Part shown: piece after piece, positions 1 to 8,288 of the stretch
Position numbering within the stretch: position 1 is the stretch's first letter
Layout of the letters: each line of letters starts with the position of its first letter
Source: Desulfamplus sp.
Lineage (GTDB): Bacteria > Desulfobacterota > Desulfobacteria > Desulfobacterales > Desulfobacteraceae
Reading direction: 5' to 3'
Length of the DNA stretch: 54,663 nt
Assembly: GCA_015232465.1 (NCBI GenBank)
Contig: JADFZO010000010.1
Coordinates: 1-54,663, forward strand
Notes under the pieces: model-generated
Seen by the model: only the letters and a program-made list of their open reading frames with translations
The model's database searches: none
Told to the model about the DNA's origin: nothing
Position numbers and translations under genes: made by a program

Positions 1-825
1 ATAAAACAGTACATTGATAATATTAATAATATCTATGTTAAACAATTTTTTCAAGTTGCTTTTAGTGAAACAGTACGTGAGACTTCTCTTACTCGCAACA
101 GTGAATTTAAACTTTATAGAGTACCAGAAAAACAGATAGCAAATTTTAGCCCTGATGTTTTAGCTATTATAGAAAAAAAGTTATCACGAAATAGAAAAGG
201 GCTACTTGAATTTATAAAAGAGAAAAAAAACAACTCTATTTCAAATATTTTTTCATTTGATACTAAAATTGAGATACCTGGAAATATATTAAATAACAAT
301 TCTGTTGATATTGTTATCACTTCCCCACCTTATGGGGACTCTCGTACAACCGTAGCTTATGGTCAATTTTCAAGACTTGCAAATCAATGGTTAGGCTATG
401 AAGATGCTTCAAAATTGGATAACAAACTAATGGGAGGAAAAGCATCTGAGTTTTATAATTTTGATAACACTGTTTTAAATAATGCAATAGAAATCATAGG
501 ACAAAAGGATAAAAAAAGGGTCAAAGATGTTATTGCATTTTATAAAGATTATAGAGACTCAATCAATAATGTATCTAAAACTCTTAAGAGTGGTGGATAT
601 GTTTGTTATGTAGTTGGAAATCGTAGCGTAAAAGGGGTAGTATTAAAGACAGACGAGATAACCAAAACAATGTTTGAGCAAAATGGTTTTGAGCACATTG
701 AGACTATTATACGAAATATCCCAAATAAACGAATGCCATCAAAAAATAGCCCATCAAATATAACAGGTGAATTAGGCTCAACAATGAACAGTGAATATAT
801 TGTTGTTATGAGAAAATCTTGTTAA
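1..825 (+). CDS. DNA methyltransferase (N4-cytosine/N6-adenine type), 5' partial
   Basis: The reading frame is open from the first base of the window, so the gene starts upstream and only about 274 C-terminal residues are present. The methyltransferase catalytic motif IV (TSPPYGDS) is encoded at 319-333 onward. The SAM-binding motif I (FxGxG) is not in the visible part and should lie upstream. The C-terminal third (GGY..YVVGN..KGV, then a P-rich stretch ending EYIVVMRK) matches the same region of the methyltransferase at 21508-22803 in pattern, so the two are probably homologues. The AT-rich composition resembles that other R-M locus. The recognition sequence cannot be told. A restriction partner, if any, is outside the window. 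Confidence 0.85.
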   Translation: MKQYIDNINNIYVKQFFQVAFSETVRETSLTRNSEFKLYRVPEKQIANFSPDVLAIIEKKLSRNRKGLLEFIKEKKNNSISNIFSFDTKIEIPGNILNNNSVDIVITSPPYGDSRTTVAYGQFSRLANQWLGYEDASKLDNKLMGGKASEFYNFDNTVLNNAIEIIGQKDKKRVKDVIAFYKDYRDSINNVSKTLKSGGYVCYVVGNRSVKGVVLKTDEITKTMFEQNGFEHIETIIRNIPNKRMPSKNSPSNITGELGSTMNSEYIVVMRKSC

Positions 826-892
826 AAAATCTTTCTAAGATTACAAAAATAAATGAAAATTAATATAGTAACTAATATAGGATTCTTACAAA

Positions 893-1933
893 ATGCAGAT
901 AAATAGAATAATATCAACAGTTGATACCCATACAGCAGGAGAGCCAACACGTATAATAACTGCTGGTATTCCAAATATTGTTGGAAAAACAATGCTCGAT
1001 AAAAAGCTCTGGCTTCAAAATAACATGGATAATGTCAGAAAGATGGTTATGTTAGAGCCAAGAGGTCATAAAGATATGTTTGGAGCTATTCTCACACAGC
1101 CTGTATCTGAAGATGCTGATGCTGGAGTTATCTTTATGGACGGCAAGGGCTATTTGGATATGTGCGGTCATGGCTCAATTGGCTCTGTAACTGTGCTTTT
1201 AAATAGTGGCATGATTCCAATTAATCAAGAGAGCGGTAAAACTCAAAAGGTAGTCATTGATACGCCAGCAGGTAAAATAACAGCCCACGCAGAGTTTGAA
1301 AATGGGGTTACAACCAGCGTTAAAATCTGCAATGTCCCAGCTTTTTATTATGATAGCGTAGTAGTTGAACTTCCATCTATTGGTAAGATTAATGTAAATA
1401 TCTCTTATGGTGGTAACTTTTTTGCTCTTGTAAATGCAGAAGAGCTAAATATGGAGGTTGATATTGCAAATATTGATAGATTAACAGCAGTTGGAATTGA
1501 GATTAGGAATCGTGTTAATGGGCTTATTGAGGTTATCCACCCTGAGAGTAAAAATAGATGTGAGGTTGCACTAACTGAGATTTATCAAGATGCTCTTCCT
1601 GAGACTTCTGATGACACCACAAAATCTATCTCCAAATATCACTCTAAAAATATTGTTGTATTTGGAAATGGTCAAATTGATCGCTCGCCATGCGGAACGG
1701 GAACTTGTGCAAAGATGGCTTATCTATATTCAAAGAAAAAACTTGCTATTGGCGAGCCATATATCCATGCAAGCATAATAAATACTACGTTTGTCGGCAG
1801 AATCATAAAAGAGACCTCTGCTGGTGATAAAAAGGCTATTGTACCAGAAATTACGGGCAGAGCACATATAACTGGTTTTCACAATTTTGTTTTAGAAAAA
1901 GATGACCCTTTTAATGAGGGGTTTTCACTATAA
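893..1933 (+). CDS. Proline racemase family protein (proline racemase or 4-hydroxyproline epimerase)
   Basis: This 346-residue protein has the full length of the family. Both active-site cysteines are visible: Cys91 in DMCGHGSIG and Cys267 in RSPCGTGT. In the family these two cysteines act as the acid/base pair that inverts the alpha-carbon of proline or 4-hydroxyproline. Keeping the second cysteine argues against the trans-3-hydroxyproline dehydratase subgroup, which carries Thr there. The conserved SYGGNFFALV segment is also present. No proline reductase or hydroxyproline-degradation genes are adjacent, so the exact substrate is open. It is followed after 35 bases by a zinc-ribbon gene on the same strand. 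Confidence 0.9.
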   Translation: MQINRIISTVDTHTAGEPTRIITAGIPNIVGKTMLDKKLWLQNNMDNVRKMVMLEPRGHKDMFGAILTQPVSEDADAGVIFMDGKGYLDMCGHGSIGSVTVLLNSGMIPINQESGKTQKVVIDTPAGKITAHAEFENGVTTSVKICNVPAFYYDSVVVELPSIGKINVNISYGGNFFALVNAEELNMEVDIANIDRLTAVGIEIRNRVNGLIEVIHPESKNRCEVALTEIYQDALPETSDDTTKSISKYHSKNIVVFGNGQIDRSPCGTGTCAKMAYLYSKKKLAIGEPYIHASIINTTFVGRIIKETSAGDKKAIVPEITGRAHITGFHNFVLEKDDPFNEGFSL

Positions 1934-1968
1934 TTATAATAAATTAAATATATTAAGGAGTTATAACA

Positions 1969-2211
1969 ATGCCAATATTTGAGTTTAAATGTTCAGATTG
2001 TGAGGAGTTTTTTGAGTCCCTCTTTATGAGTAAAAATGACGAAAAAGAGATAAAGTGCCCAAAATGTTCATCTTTTGCAGTAGAGCGTGTAGTTAGTGCG
2101 ACAAATTATGTTATGGGAGGGTCTGCTTCAAGCAAGAATCAGTCACTTGGAAAGCAGACAAGGCAGTGTTCAAGTGGCTCATGCACAACCTATACTGTGC
2201 CAGGAGTTTGA
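1969..2211 (+). CDS. FmdB-family zinc-ribbon protein
   Basis: This 80-residue protein starts with MPIFEFKCSDC, the typical opening of the FmdB/CxxC regulatory-protein family. Two CxxC knuckles (Cys8/Cys11 and Cys30/Cys33) form a predicted single zinc ribbon. The tail is Ser/Gly-rich with further cysteines. An AAGGAG ribosome-binding site lies just upstream. The family is widespread and was named for a putative regulator of formamidase. Its biochemical role is not established, so no function beyond zinc binding is claimed. Confidence 0.85.
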   Translation: MPIFEFKCSDCEEFFESLFMSKNDEKEIKCPKCSSFAVERVVSATNYVMGGSASSKNQSLGKQTRQCSSGSCTTYTVPGV

Positions 2212-2241
2212 GGTAGATGATGTTATGCAGTTTGCACAACT

Positions 2242-2270
2242 TTGAAAGAAATATTAATTTTATCTATAAT
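2242..2270 (+). promoter_or_regulatory. Probable sigma-70 promoter of citrate synthase gene
   Basis: TTGAAA at 2242-2247 and a perfect TATAAT at 2265-2270 are separated by 17 bases. Transcription would start near 2277, leaving a leader of about 55 bases before the citrate synthase start at 2333. This is one of the best promoter matches in the window. Confidence 0.65.
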
Positions 2271-2332
2271 AATGTTTTGGCTGAATAGAGAAAAAGAGCG
2301 TTATCAAGGTTAAAAAGGAGAGAAAAACCAAA

Positions 2333-3613
2333 ATGAGTGAATTTGCAACTCTGATAATTGATGGAAAAGAGTATAAACTCCCAGTAATTGTCGGAACTGA
2401 GGGCGAAAAGGCTATTGATATAAGAAAACTGCGTCAAGAGACTGGTCATATAACATTTGATCCTGGATTTGGGAATACTGGCAGTTGTAAAAGTGCCATC
2501 ACCTTTATGGACGGAGAGAGGGGAATTTTAAGATATAGGGGTGTCCCAATTGAGCAGCTTGCTGAAAAATCTACATTTGTCGAAACTGCCTATCTTCTTA
2601 TAAATGGATATCTACCTGACAGGGCAACTCTTACAAAAACAAGCGTTATGCTAAATGATTTTTCTCTTCTTCATGAAGATATGAAGTTTTTTTATCAAAA
2701 TTTTCCAAGCAAAGCCCACCCTATGGGTATTTTATCTGCTATGGTCAATGCTCTTAGAAGTTTTTATCCTGAACTTGTTGATTTAGAGGACGATGTAAAC
2801 AGCACCTTTTTGCGTATAATCTCCAAAGTGAGAACAATGGCTGCAATGGCATATAAAATTTCAAAAGGGCACGCTACTGTATATCCAAGACCAGACTACC
2901 CATACTGTGCAAACTTTTTGCACATGATGTTTGATAACCCTGTTATTCCATACAGAATGGATCAAGAGCTTGTAGATGCTCTAAATGTATTTTGGATACT
3001 TCATGCAGACCATGAGCAAAACTGCTCAACTGCTGCGGTAAGGGTTGTTGGCAGCGGAAAGGTCAATATCTATGCAGCTCTTTCGGCTGGTATATCTGCA
3101 CTTTGGGGACCATTGCATGGCGGAGCTAATCAAGCAGTAATCCAAATGCTTGAGGAAATGCAAGAGAATAAACTTACTCCAGACTTAGCTATTGCAAGGG
3201 CAAAAGATAAAAATGACCCATTTAAACTTATGGGATTTGGGCACAGGGTCTATAAAACTTATGATCCAAGGGCAAAAATAATGAAAAAGATGTGCCACAA
3301 GGTTTTAAATAGGCTGCAAATTAACGATCCTCTACTTGATATAGCAATGGAGCTTGAAGAGCTTGCTTTAAATGATGACTATTTTAAGGAGAAAAATCTA
3401 TATCCTAATGTTGATTTTTACAGCGGTATTGTGCTTCGTGCCATGAGGATTCCTACAAATATGTTTACAGTTATGTTTGCAATTGGAAGGCTTCCTGGCT
3501 GGATTGCACAGTGGAGAGAAGATGCTCTTGATCCAAATCAGAGAATAAGCAGACCAAGACAAGTTTATACAGGTGAGACTTTAAAAGATTATATTCCAAT
3601 GGAGAAACGGTGA
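2333..3613 (+). CDS. gltA: Citrate synthase (type II, GltA-like)
   Basis: The protein condenses oxaloacetate and acetyl-CoA to citrate, the entry step of the TCA cycle. At 426 residues it matches the long proteobacterial GltA form (E. coli 427). The catalytic triad is in place: His262 in GPLHGGAN, His304 in GFGHRVY and Asp361 in VDFYSG, aligning with E. coli His264, His305 and Asp362. The HADHEQN motif is also present. The start is supported by an AAGGAG site about 12 bases upstream. It has its own promoter and appears monocistronic, with the tRNA-Pro gene following. Confidence 0.97.
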   Translation: MSEFATLIIDGKEYKLPVIVGTEGEKAIDIRKLRQETGHITFDPGFGNTGSCKSAITFMDGERGILRYRGVPIEQLAEKSTFVETAYLLINGYLPDRATLTKTSVMLNDFSLLHEDMKFFYQNFPSKAHPMGILSAMVNALRSFYPELVDLEDDVNSTFLRIISKVRTMAAMAYKISKGHATVYPRPDYPYCANFLHMMFDNPVIPYRMDQELVDALNVFWILHADHEQNCSTAAVRVVGSGKVNIYAALSAGISALWGPLHGGANQAVIQMLEEMQENKLTPDLAIARAKDKNDPFKLMGFGHRVYKTYDPRAKIMKKMCHKVLNRLQINDPLLDIAMELEELALNDDYFKEKNLYPNVDFYSGIVLRAMRIPTNMFTVMFAIGRLPGWIAQWREDALDPNQRISRPRQVYTGETLKDYIPMEKR

Positions 3614-3670
3614 TATAGTTAGGAGGAGTTTTAATTCTTTAAAAAAATGGTAGGAAAATTCAAAATATCC

Positions 3671-3698
3671 TTGCATACATCAAAGAAGCGTGTTAAAA
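3671..3698 (+). promoter_or_regulatory. Possible promoter of tRNA-Pro
   Basis: TTGCAT at 3671-3676 and TTAAAA at 3693-3698 are 16 bases apart, about 15 bases before the mature tRNA 5' end. The -10 match is only moderate. Confidence 0.35.
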
Positions 3699-3710
3699 GT
3701 GCCCAAAAAT

Positions 3711-3790
<80 letters not shown>

Positions 3791-3800
3791 AAAAGTCAAT

Positions 3801-3840
3801 AAAAGCACCTATGGCGTTTTGCTTGTAGGTGCTTTTTTTA
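3801..3840 (+). terminator. Rho-independent terminator after tRNA-Pro
   Basis: An 11-bp perfect stem (AAAAGCACCTA pairs with TAGGTGCTTTT) with a 14-base loop runs into seven T residues. It starts 11 bases after the tRNA CCA end. Confidence 0.85.
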
Positions 3841-3846
3841 TTTAAT
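3819..3846 (+). promoter_or_regulatory. Possible promoter of the cobalamin riboswitch transcript
   Basis: TTGCTT (3819-3824) and TTTAAT (3841-3846) are 16 bases apart, just before the riboswitch begins. If real, this promoter overlaps the 3' arm of the tRNA terminator. Confidence 0.35.
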
Positions 3847-3849
3847 GCT

Positions 3850-4030
3850 TTATCAAGGTGGCTTTTTCTTAGCCTTAAAAAGGGAATCCAGTGCAAATCT
3901 GGAGCGGTCCCGCCGCTGTAAACGGGGACTATTTTTGCAATATGTCACTGTGAATCACAATTTAAACAAAATTCATGGGAAGACGCAAAAATTTGGGTTG
4001 ATCCGTAGAGTCAGAAGACCTGCCTGAAAA
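3850..4030 (+). ncRNA. Cobalamin (B12) riboswitch
   Basis: The conserved core of the cobalamin aptamer is readable in order. It comprises the GCAAATCTGG hairpin closing strand near 3892, the AGCGGTCCCGCCGCTGTAA segment at 3903-3921, a TGTCACTG box near 3943, and the highly conserved GTCAGAAGACCTGCC block at 4010-4024. It is followed by a strong terminator hairpin before the next gene, so it is expected to shut off expression when adenosylcobalamin is bound. Its placement upstream of a thiC-like gene plus cobT argues that both belong to cobamide rather than thiamine metabolism. Confidence 0.93.
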
Positions 4031-4060
4031 GTTTATATAAGATACCCCTGGTGAGATGGT

Positions 4061-4104
4061 AAATCCCGTGGGCTGACACTTGTGTCGGTTCCCGGGATTT
4101 TTTT
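4061..4104 (+). terminator. Riboswitch expression-platform terminator
   Basis: AAATCCCG...GGG pairs with CCCGGGATTT around an inner stem (CTGACAC with GTGTCGG) and ends in seven T residues (4098-4104). It lies 30 bases after the aptamer and 40 bases before the next start codon, the usual place for a transcription-termination platform. Confidence 0.85.
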
Positions 4105-4144
4105 GTTCTGGCAGCCAGACACTTAAAAAAGGACAAAAATAACC

Positions 4145-5485
4145 ATGAAAACACAGATTGAACTTGCAAGAGACGGGATAATCTCTGAGCAGATGTTGCA
4201 GATCGCCAATGATGAGGGGTACTCTCCAGAAACAATAAAAAATCTTGTTGCAAAGGGCGAGATTGTGATCCCAAATAATCCATTTGCAAAAAAGGTAAGG
4301 GGCGCATCAAATCAGAATCAAAAAGTTGTTGGCATTGGCACGGGTCTCAGAACAAAGGTTAATGCTTCGATTGGAACATCATCAGATATTTGCAATATTG
4401 ATGCTGAAGTAAAAAAAGCAATTGCAGCTCAAGAAGAGGGGGCAGATACCTTAATGGAGCTTTCTGCTGACGGTGATCTTGATGCTATTCGCCGAGAGGT
4501 TATAAAAGCTGTCAATCTTCCAGTTGGAAATGTGCCATTATATCAAGCATTTAAAGAGACTGGTCGAAAATATCACAACCCTGCAAAACTTGACCCTGAA
4601 TTTTTGTTTGATCTGATTGAGCGGCAGCTTGAAGATGGGTTAAGTTTTATGGCAATCCATTGCGGAATCAATCAATATACAATCGAGCGGTTAAGAAAAC
4701 AGGGCTTTAGGTATGGGGGGCTTGCCTCAAAAGGTGGAACATTTATGGTTGCTTGGATGGACGCAAATAGCAAAGAGAATCCGCTTTACGAGCAGTTTGA
4801 TAGAGTTTGCAACCTTATGAAAAAGTATGATGCTGTTCTCTCACTTGGAAATGGAATCAGGGCTGGGGCGATTCACGACAGCCATGATCGGGCACAGATG
4901 GCAGAGATGATAATAAATTGCGAGCTTGCAGAGATTGGTCGCCAGATGGGTTGCCAGATGATGGTAGAGGGTCCGGGTCATGTTCCAATGGACGAGATTC
5001 AAGGAAATATCATGCTTGAAAAGAGAATGAGCGGGAATGCTCCGTATTATGTTTTAGGTCCTCTTCCAGCAGATACAGGTGCTGGATATGACCACATAAC
5101 TGCTGCAATTGGTGCTGCTACATCTTCATGGCATGGAGCTGATCTTGTCTGTTACATCACGCCAGCAGAGCATCTTGCCCTGCCAAATGAGCAAGATGTC
5201 AGGGAAGGTGTTAGAGCCACACGCCTTGCAGTCAGAATTGGAGATATTGCCAAATATCCTAACAAAAGAGAGAATGAGCGACTTGCTGCAATGGCAAGGC
5301 GTGATATGCGATGGGGTGATCTTGAAAAATATCTTCTGTTTCCTGAAATTGCACGACAGATGCGTGCTAATAGATCGCCAAATGAAGAGAAAACCTGCAC
5401 AATGTGCGGTGATTTTTGTGCCATGAAAAAGGGCATGGAGGTTTTTAAAGATGATATTAAATATGACAAAATAGGAGAGATATAA
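4145..5485 (+). CDS. bzaF: ThiC-family radical SAM enzyme, probably 5-hydroxybenzimidazole synthase (BzaF); ThiC by homology
   Basis: The protein is a 446-residue short form of the ThiC family, which rearranges aminoimidazole ribotide by radical SAM chemistry. Its C-terminal cluster-binding cysteines are Cys418, Cys421 and Cys425 (CTMCGDFC), spaced CX2CX3C; E. coli ThiC has CX2CX4C. ThiC makes the thiamine pyrimidine. The paralogue BzaF makes 5-hydroxybenzimidazole, a B12 lower ligand, from the same substrate. Three contextual facts favour BzaF: a cobalamin riboswitch in front, cobT starting two bases after its stop, and no thiamine gene or TPP riboswitch nearby. Known bzaF genes show the same riboswitch and cobT neighbourhood. 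The ThiC alternative cannot be excluded from sequence reading alone. An AAAGGA site precedes the start. Confidence 0.78.
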   Translation: MKTQIELARDGIISEQMLQIANDEGYSPETIKNLVAKGEIVIPNNPFAKKVRGASNQNQKVVGIGTGLRTKVNASIGTSSDICNIDAEVKKAIAAQEEGADTLMELSADGDLDAIRREVIKAVNLPVGNVPLYQAFKETGRKYHNPAKLDPEFLFDLIERQLEDGLSFMAIHCGINQYTIERLRKQGFRYGGLASKGGTFMVAWMDANSKENPLYEQFDRVCNLMKKYDAVLSLGNGIRAGAIHDSHDRAQMAEMIINCELAEIGRQMGCQMMVEGPGHVPMDEIQGNIMLEKRMSGNAPYYVLGPLPADTGAGYDHITAAIGAATSSWHGADLVCYITPAEHLALPNEQDVREGVRATRLAVRIGDIAKYPNKRENERLAAMARRDMRWGDLEKYLLFPEIARQMRANRSPNEEKTCTMCGDFCAMKKGMEVFKDDIKYDKIGEI

Positions 5486-5487
5486 AA

Positions 5488-6597
5488 ATGCAACGGATTG
5501 AAAAATATATAAAACAGATCAAAAAACCAGATGAAAATGTAAAGGCAAAGGCTCTTGATCGCCTTGCAAATCAGGCAAGACCAGCAGGCAGCCTTGGGAC
5601 TCTTGAGGAGGTTGGGGCAAAAATTGCCTCAATTGCTGGTATTAAAGATAAAAACATTATCAATACCCTTGATGTTCAGCTTAAAAATAAGGTTGTTGTA
5701 ACTTGTGCTGGTGATCACGGTGTTGTTCAAGAGGGGGTAAGTCTATTTCCGCAAGAGGTTACACCTCAGATGGTTGAAAATTTTGTCAATGGCGGTGCAT
5801 CTATAAATGTCTTAGCAAAACATGCAGGGGCAACTGTTAAGGTTGCAGATTTTGGGGTAAATTTTGATTTTAGCCCCAACATGCCAATTTTTCACAAAAA
5901 GGTGAGAAAAGCCACCTCAAATTTTGCAAAAGAGCCAGCAATGAGCAAAGATGAGGCGATTCAATCAATTCTTGGCGGCATATCAATTGTTGAGGAGCTT
6001 TTAAAAGATGCTGATTTAAATGGCACAACAGTTGATATTTTAGGAACAGGTGACATGGGCATTGGCAACACAACACCCTCATCAGCAATTATTGCAGCCT
6101 TTTCTGGTATAAGTGTGGCAGAGCTGACAGGGCGAGGAACTGGAATCAATGATGAGATGCTTAAAAATAAAATTCAAGTAATTGAAAAGGCTCTTGAGCT
6201 TCATAAGCCTAATCCATATGATCCAATAGATGTGCTATCAAAAGTTGGAGGATTTGAGATTGGCGGGCTTGCTGGCTTGGTGATTGGTGCAGCAGCTTAT
6301 GGGATTCCAATTGTTTGCGATGGAATTATATCAACTGCTGGAGCACTGATTGCCTACAAACTTGCTCCTAATGTTGTTGATTATCTATTTGCTGGGCATC
6401 GCTCTGTTGAGGTTGGGCATAAATTTATGCACCAGCTCATGGGGCTTGAGCCACTTCTTGATATTAAATTTAGGCTTGGTGAAGGGACAGGTGCTGCACT
6501 TGCATTTGAACTAATAGATGCTGCAACACGCATTTTAGCTGAGATCAAAACTTTTGAAGAGGTTGCGATTATAAATGCCCAAAAGCAGATGTTGTAA
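5488..6597 (+). CDS. cobT: Nicotinate-nucleotide:(dimethyl)benzimidazole phosphoribosyltransferase CobT
   Basis: CobT transfers phosphoribose from nicotinate mononucleotide to a benzimidazole base, giving the alpha-ribotide lower ligand of cobamides. At 369 residues the length is typical. Diagnostic segments are CAGDHGVVQEGVSLFPQEVT, GTGDMGIGNTTPSSA, EIGGLAGLV and RLGEGTGAALA. Glu332 in the last corresponds to catalytic Glu317 of the Salmonella/E. coli enzyme. It begins two bases after the ThiC-like gene stop, with an AGGAGAG site inside that gene's end, so the two are translationally linked and share riboswitch control. If the upstream gene is BzaF, the natural substrate here is probably 5-hydroxybenzimidazole. 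Confidence 0.95.
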   Translation: MQRIEKYIKQIKKPDENVKAKALDRLANQARPAGSLGTLEEVGAKIASIAGIKDKNIINTLDVQLKNKVVVTCAGDHGVVQEGVSLFPQEVTPQMVENFVNGGASINVLAKHAGATVKVADFGVNFDFSPNMPIFHKKVRKATSNFAKEPAMSKDEAIQSILGGISIVEELLKDADLNGTTVDILGTGDMGIGNTTPSSAIIAAFSGISVAELTGRGTGINDEMLKNKIQVIEKALELHKPNPYDPIDVLSKVGGFEIGGLAGLVIGAAAYGIPIVCDGIISTAGALIAYKLAPNVVDYLFAGHRSVEVGHKFMHQLMGLEPLLDIKFRLGEGTGAALAFELIDAATRILAEIKTFEEVAIINAQKQML

Positions 6598-6614
6598 GTA
6601 AGTTGCATTTTAAG

Positions 6615-6638
6615 AGAGACGCACAGCCGTGCGTCTCT
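6615..6638. repeat. Palindromic element between convergent genes (possible bidirectional terminator)
   Basis: A perfect 10-bp inverted repeat (AGAGACGCAC/GTGCGTCTCT) with a 4-base loop sits between cobT (+) and purB (-). It is flanked by TAC on the right. The element reads GTAGAGACGCAC... on the minus strand, a type of small dispersed palindrome seen in many bacterial genomes. A similar but different palindrome is at 30090-30110. Confidence 0.7.
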
Positions 6639-6656
6639 ACTTAGAAAAAGCTCAAT

Positions 6657-8087
6657 TCATGCCCGCTTGGAGTTTAAAATTTGGAGTTTAAAATATTGAT
6701 CCACAAGTTTTTCGGCAAGACCTGTATAGCTTGATGGAGTAAGACTTTTCATCTTTTGTTTAAAATCTTCTGGTACCTTTTCAAGTGAAGTTACAAATCT
6801 ATCAAGCTCTTTTTTACCAATCTTTTGCCCGCGTGTAAGCTCTTTTAGCCGTTCATAAGGGTTAGGCTCGCCATAAACACGCATTGCAGTCTGAAATGGC
6901 TCTGCTAAAAGCTCTTGATTTTCTTCTAAATCTTTAGCTATTGCATCAACATTAACCTCAATCTTTCCAATACCTTTTATCGCATTTTTAATACCAATTA
7001 GATAGTAACCAAAGGCAGAGCCAAGACTTCTGAGCACTGTGCTGTCGCTCAAATCTCTTTGAAAACGAGATTTTTGCAGTTTAACAGCAAGATGCTCCAT
7101 CATTGAGATTGCAAGCCCCATGTTACCTTCGCTATTTTCAAAATCAATTGGATTGACCTTGTGCGGCATGGTTGAAGAGCCAGTCTCCCCTTTTTTGAGA
7201 CGCTGCTTAAAGTATCCAAGTGAGATGTATCCCCACATATCTCTGTCAAAATCAACTGTAATTGCGGCTGATCTAACCATAGTGTGAAGGATAAACGATA
7301 GATAGCTATTTGGATTAATTTGGGTAGTAAATAATAGCGGCTCAAGACCAAGATGGTCTGATAAAAATCGCCTGCTAACCTCAATCCAGTCAATGTGCGG
7401 AAACACAAACTGATGAGCATTGTAGTTGCCAGTAGCACCATTAATTTTTGCCTCAATTGATGCCCCTTTTAACAGATCAAGCTCTTTTTTAATACGCCAC
7501 GCAAAGTTGACAAACTCTTTGCCTACGGTTGTTGGGGTTGCTGGCTGACCGTGAGTTCTTCCCATCATTGTGATAGATTTATACTCAAGTGCTTTTTCTT
7601 CAATTTTTTTAACCAAATCAGATTGATATTTTACAATAACATCTCTGCCCTGTTTTACCATTAACGAGTAGGAGATGTTGTTTATATCATCTGAAGTGCA
7701 GGCAAAGTGCACCCATTCAACTATGTCAAATAAACCAAAATCGACCAACTTCTCTTTAATAAAATACTCAACAGCCTTAACATCGTGGTTGGTTATTGAC
7801 TCTATCTCTTTTATCTTTTTTGCATCTAAGGGGGTAAAGTTATTTAGGATAGATTCAATTTTAGATAGATCAAGCAATGATAAGTCAGATGATGTTTGGG
7901 CAGTTGATTTAGATTGCAAAAAGTGCGATGCAAGATTTAAATCTTTGATTATAAATTTAAGCCATTCAAGTTCAACATAAACCCGCTGACGTATCAGACC
8001 ATATTCAGAAAAAATATCGTTTAACTCTGCTGTCATCTGTCTGTATCTGCCATCAAGTGGGGAGAGTGCATTTAGTAAAGATTCCAT
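6657..8087 (-). CDS. purB: Adenylosuccinate lyase
   Basis: PurB catalyses two fumarate-releasing steps in purine synthesis (SAICAR to AICAR, and adenylosuccinate to AMP). The 476-residue protein resembles the E. coli-type enzyme from its first residues (LSPLDGRYRQM...IFSEYGLIRQRV). It carries the fumarase/aspartase superfamily signature GSSTMPHKVNPIDFEN. The TMGRTHGQPATPTT substrate-binding segment is also present. It is monocistronic and convergent with cobT. Confidence 0.96.
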   Translation of the reverse strand: MESLLNALSPLDGRYRQMTAELNDIFSEYGLIRQRVYVELEWLKFIIKDLNLASHFLQSKSTAQTSSDLSLLDLSKIESILNNFTPLDAKKIKEIESITNHDVKAVEYFIKEKLVDFGLFDIVEWVHFACTSDDINNISYSLMVKQGRDVIVKYQSDLVKKIEEKALEYKSITMMGRTHGQPATPTTVGKEFVNFAWRIKKELDLLKGASIEAKINGATGNYNAHQFVFPHIDWIEVSRRFLSDHLGLEPLLFTTQINPNSYLSFILHTMVRSAAITVDFDRDMWGYISLGYFKQRLKKGETGSSTMPHKVNPIDFENSEGNMGLAISMMEHLAVKLQKSRFQRDLSDSTVLRSLGSAFGYYLIGIKNAIKGIGKIEVNVDAIAKDLEENQELLAEPFQTAMRVYGEPNPYERLKELTRGQKIGKKELDRFVTSLEKVPEDFKQKMKSLTPSSYTGLAEKLVDQYFKLQILNSKRA

Positions 8088-8150
8088 ATTTTATAAACTC
8101 CTTTACATAATTTATTTTCAACCATCTATAATTATTATTTAAGAAAATAT

Positions 8151-8180
8151 TTGACACAAGCCTCTATTATTTAATAATAG
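8151..8180 (+). promoter_or_regulatory. Probable promoter of the hybrid histidine kinase with overlapping palindrome
   Basis: TTGACA (8151-8156) and AATAAT (8173-8178) are 16 bases apart. The -10 region is covered by a perfect 17-base palindrome at 8164-8180 (CTATTATT, central T, AATAATAG). This could be an operator or simply an AT-rich coincidence. It lies about 110 bases before the kinase start. Confidence 0.5.
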
Positions 8181-8288
8181 TTCATACAATATTAGCTTTT
8201 ATATTTTATAATATCATCTTTATTAGATTACTGTTAATCATGTTTTCATTTTTTAAGCCGTTTTCGATAAAAAGGATAAAAAAATGCC

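Noticed and set aside
893..1933. Trans-3-hydroxyproline dehydratase as the function of the racemase-like gene
   Set aside because: Both catalytic cysteines are present; the dehydratases carry Thr at the second position.
3845..4027. Open frame overlapping the riboswitch
   Set aside because: The stretch is explained by conserved cobalamin aptamer structure; the frame has no ribosome-binding site or protein-like pattern.
4145..5485. Thiamine biosynthesis as the role of the thiC-like gene
   Set aside because: No TPP riboswitch or thiamine gene is nearby, whereas a cobalamin riboswitch and cobT flank it; kept only as an alternative.
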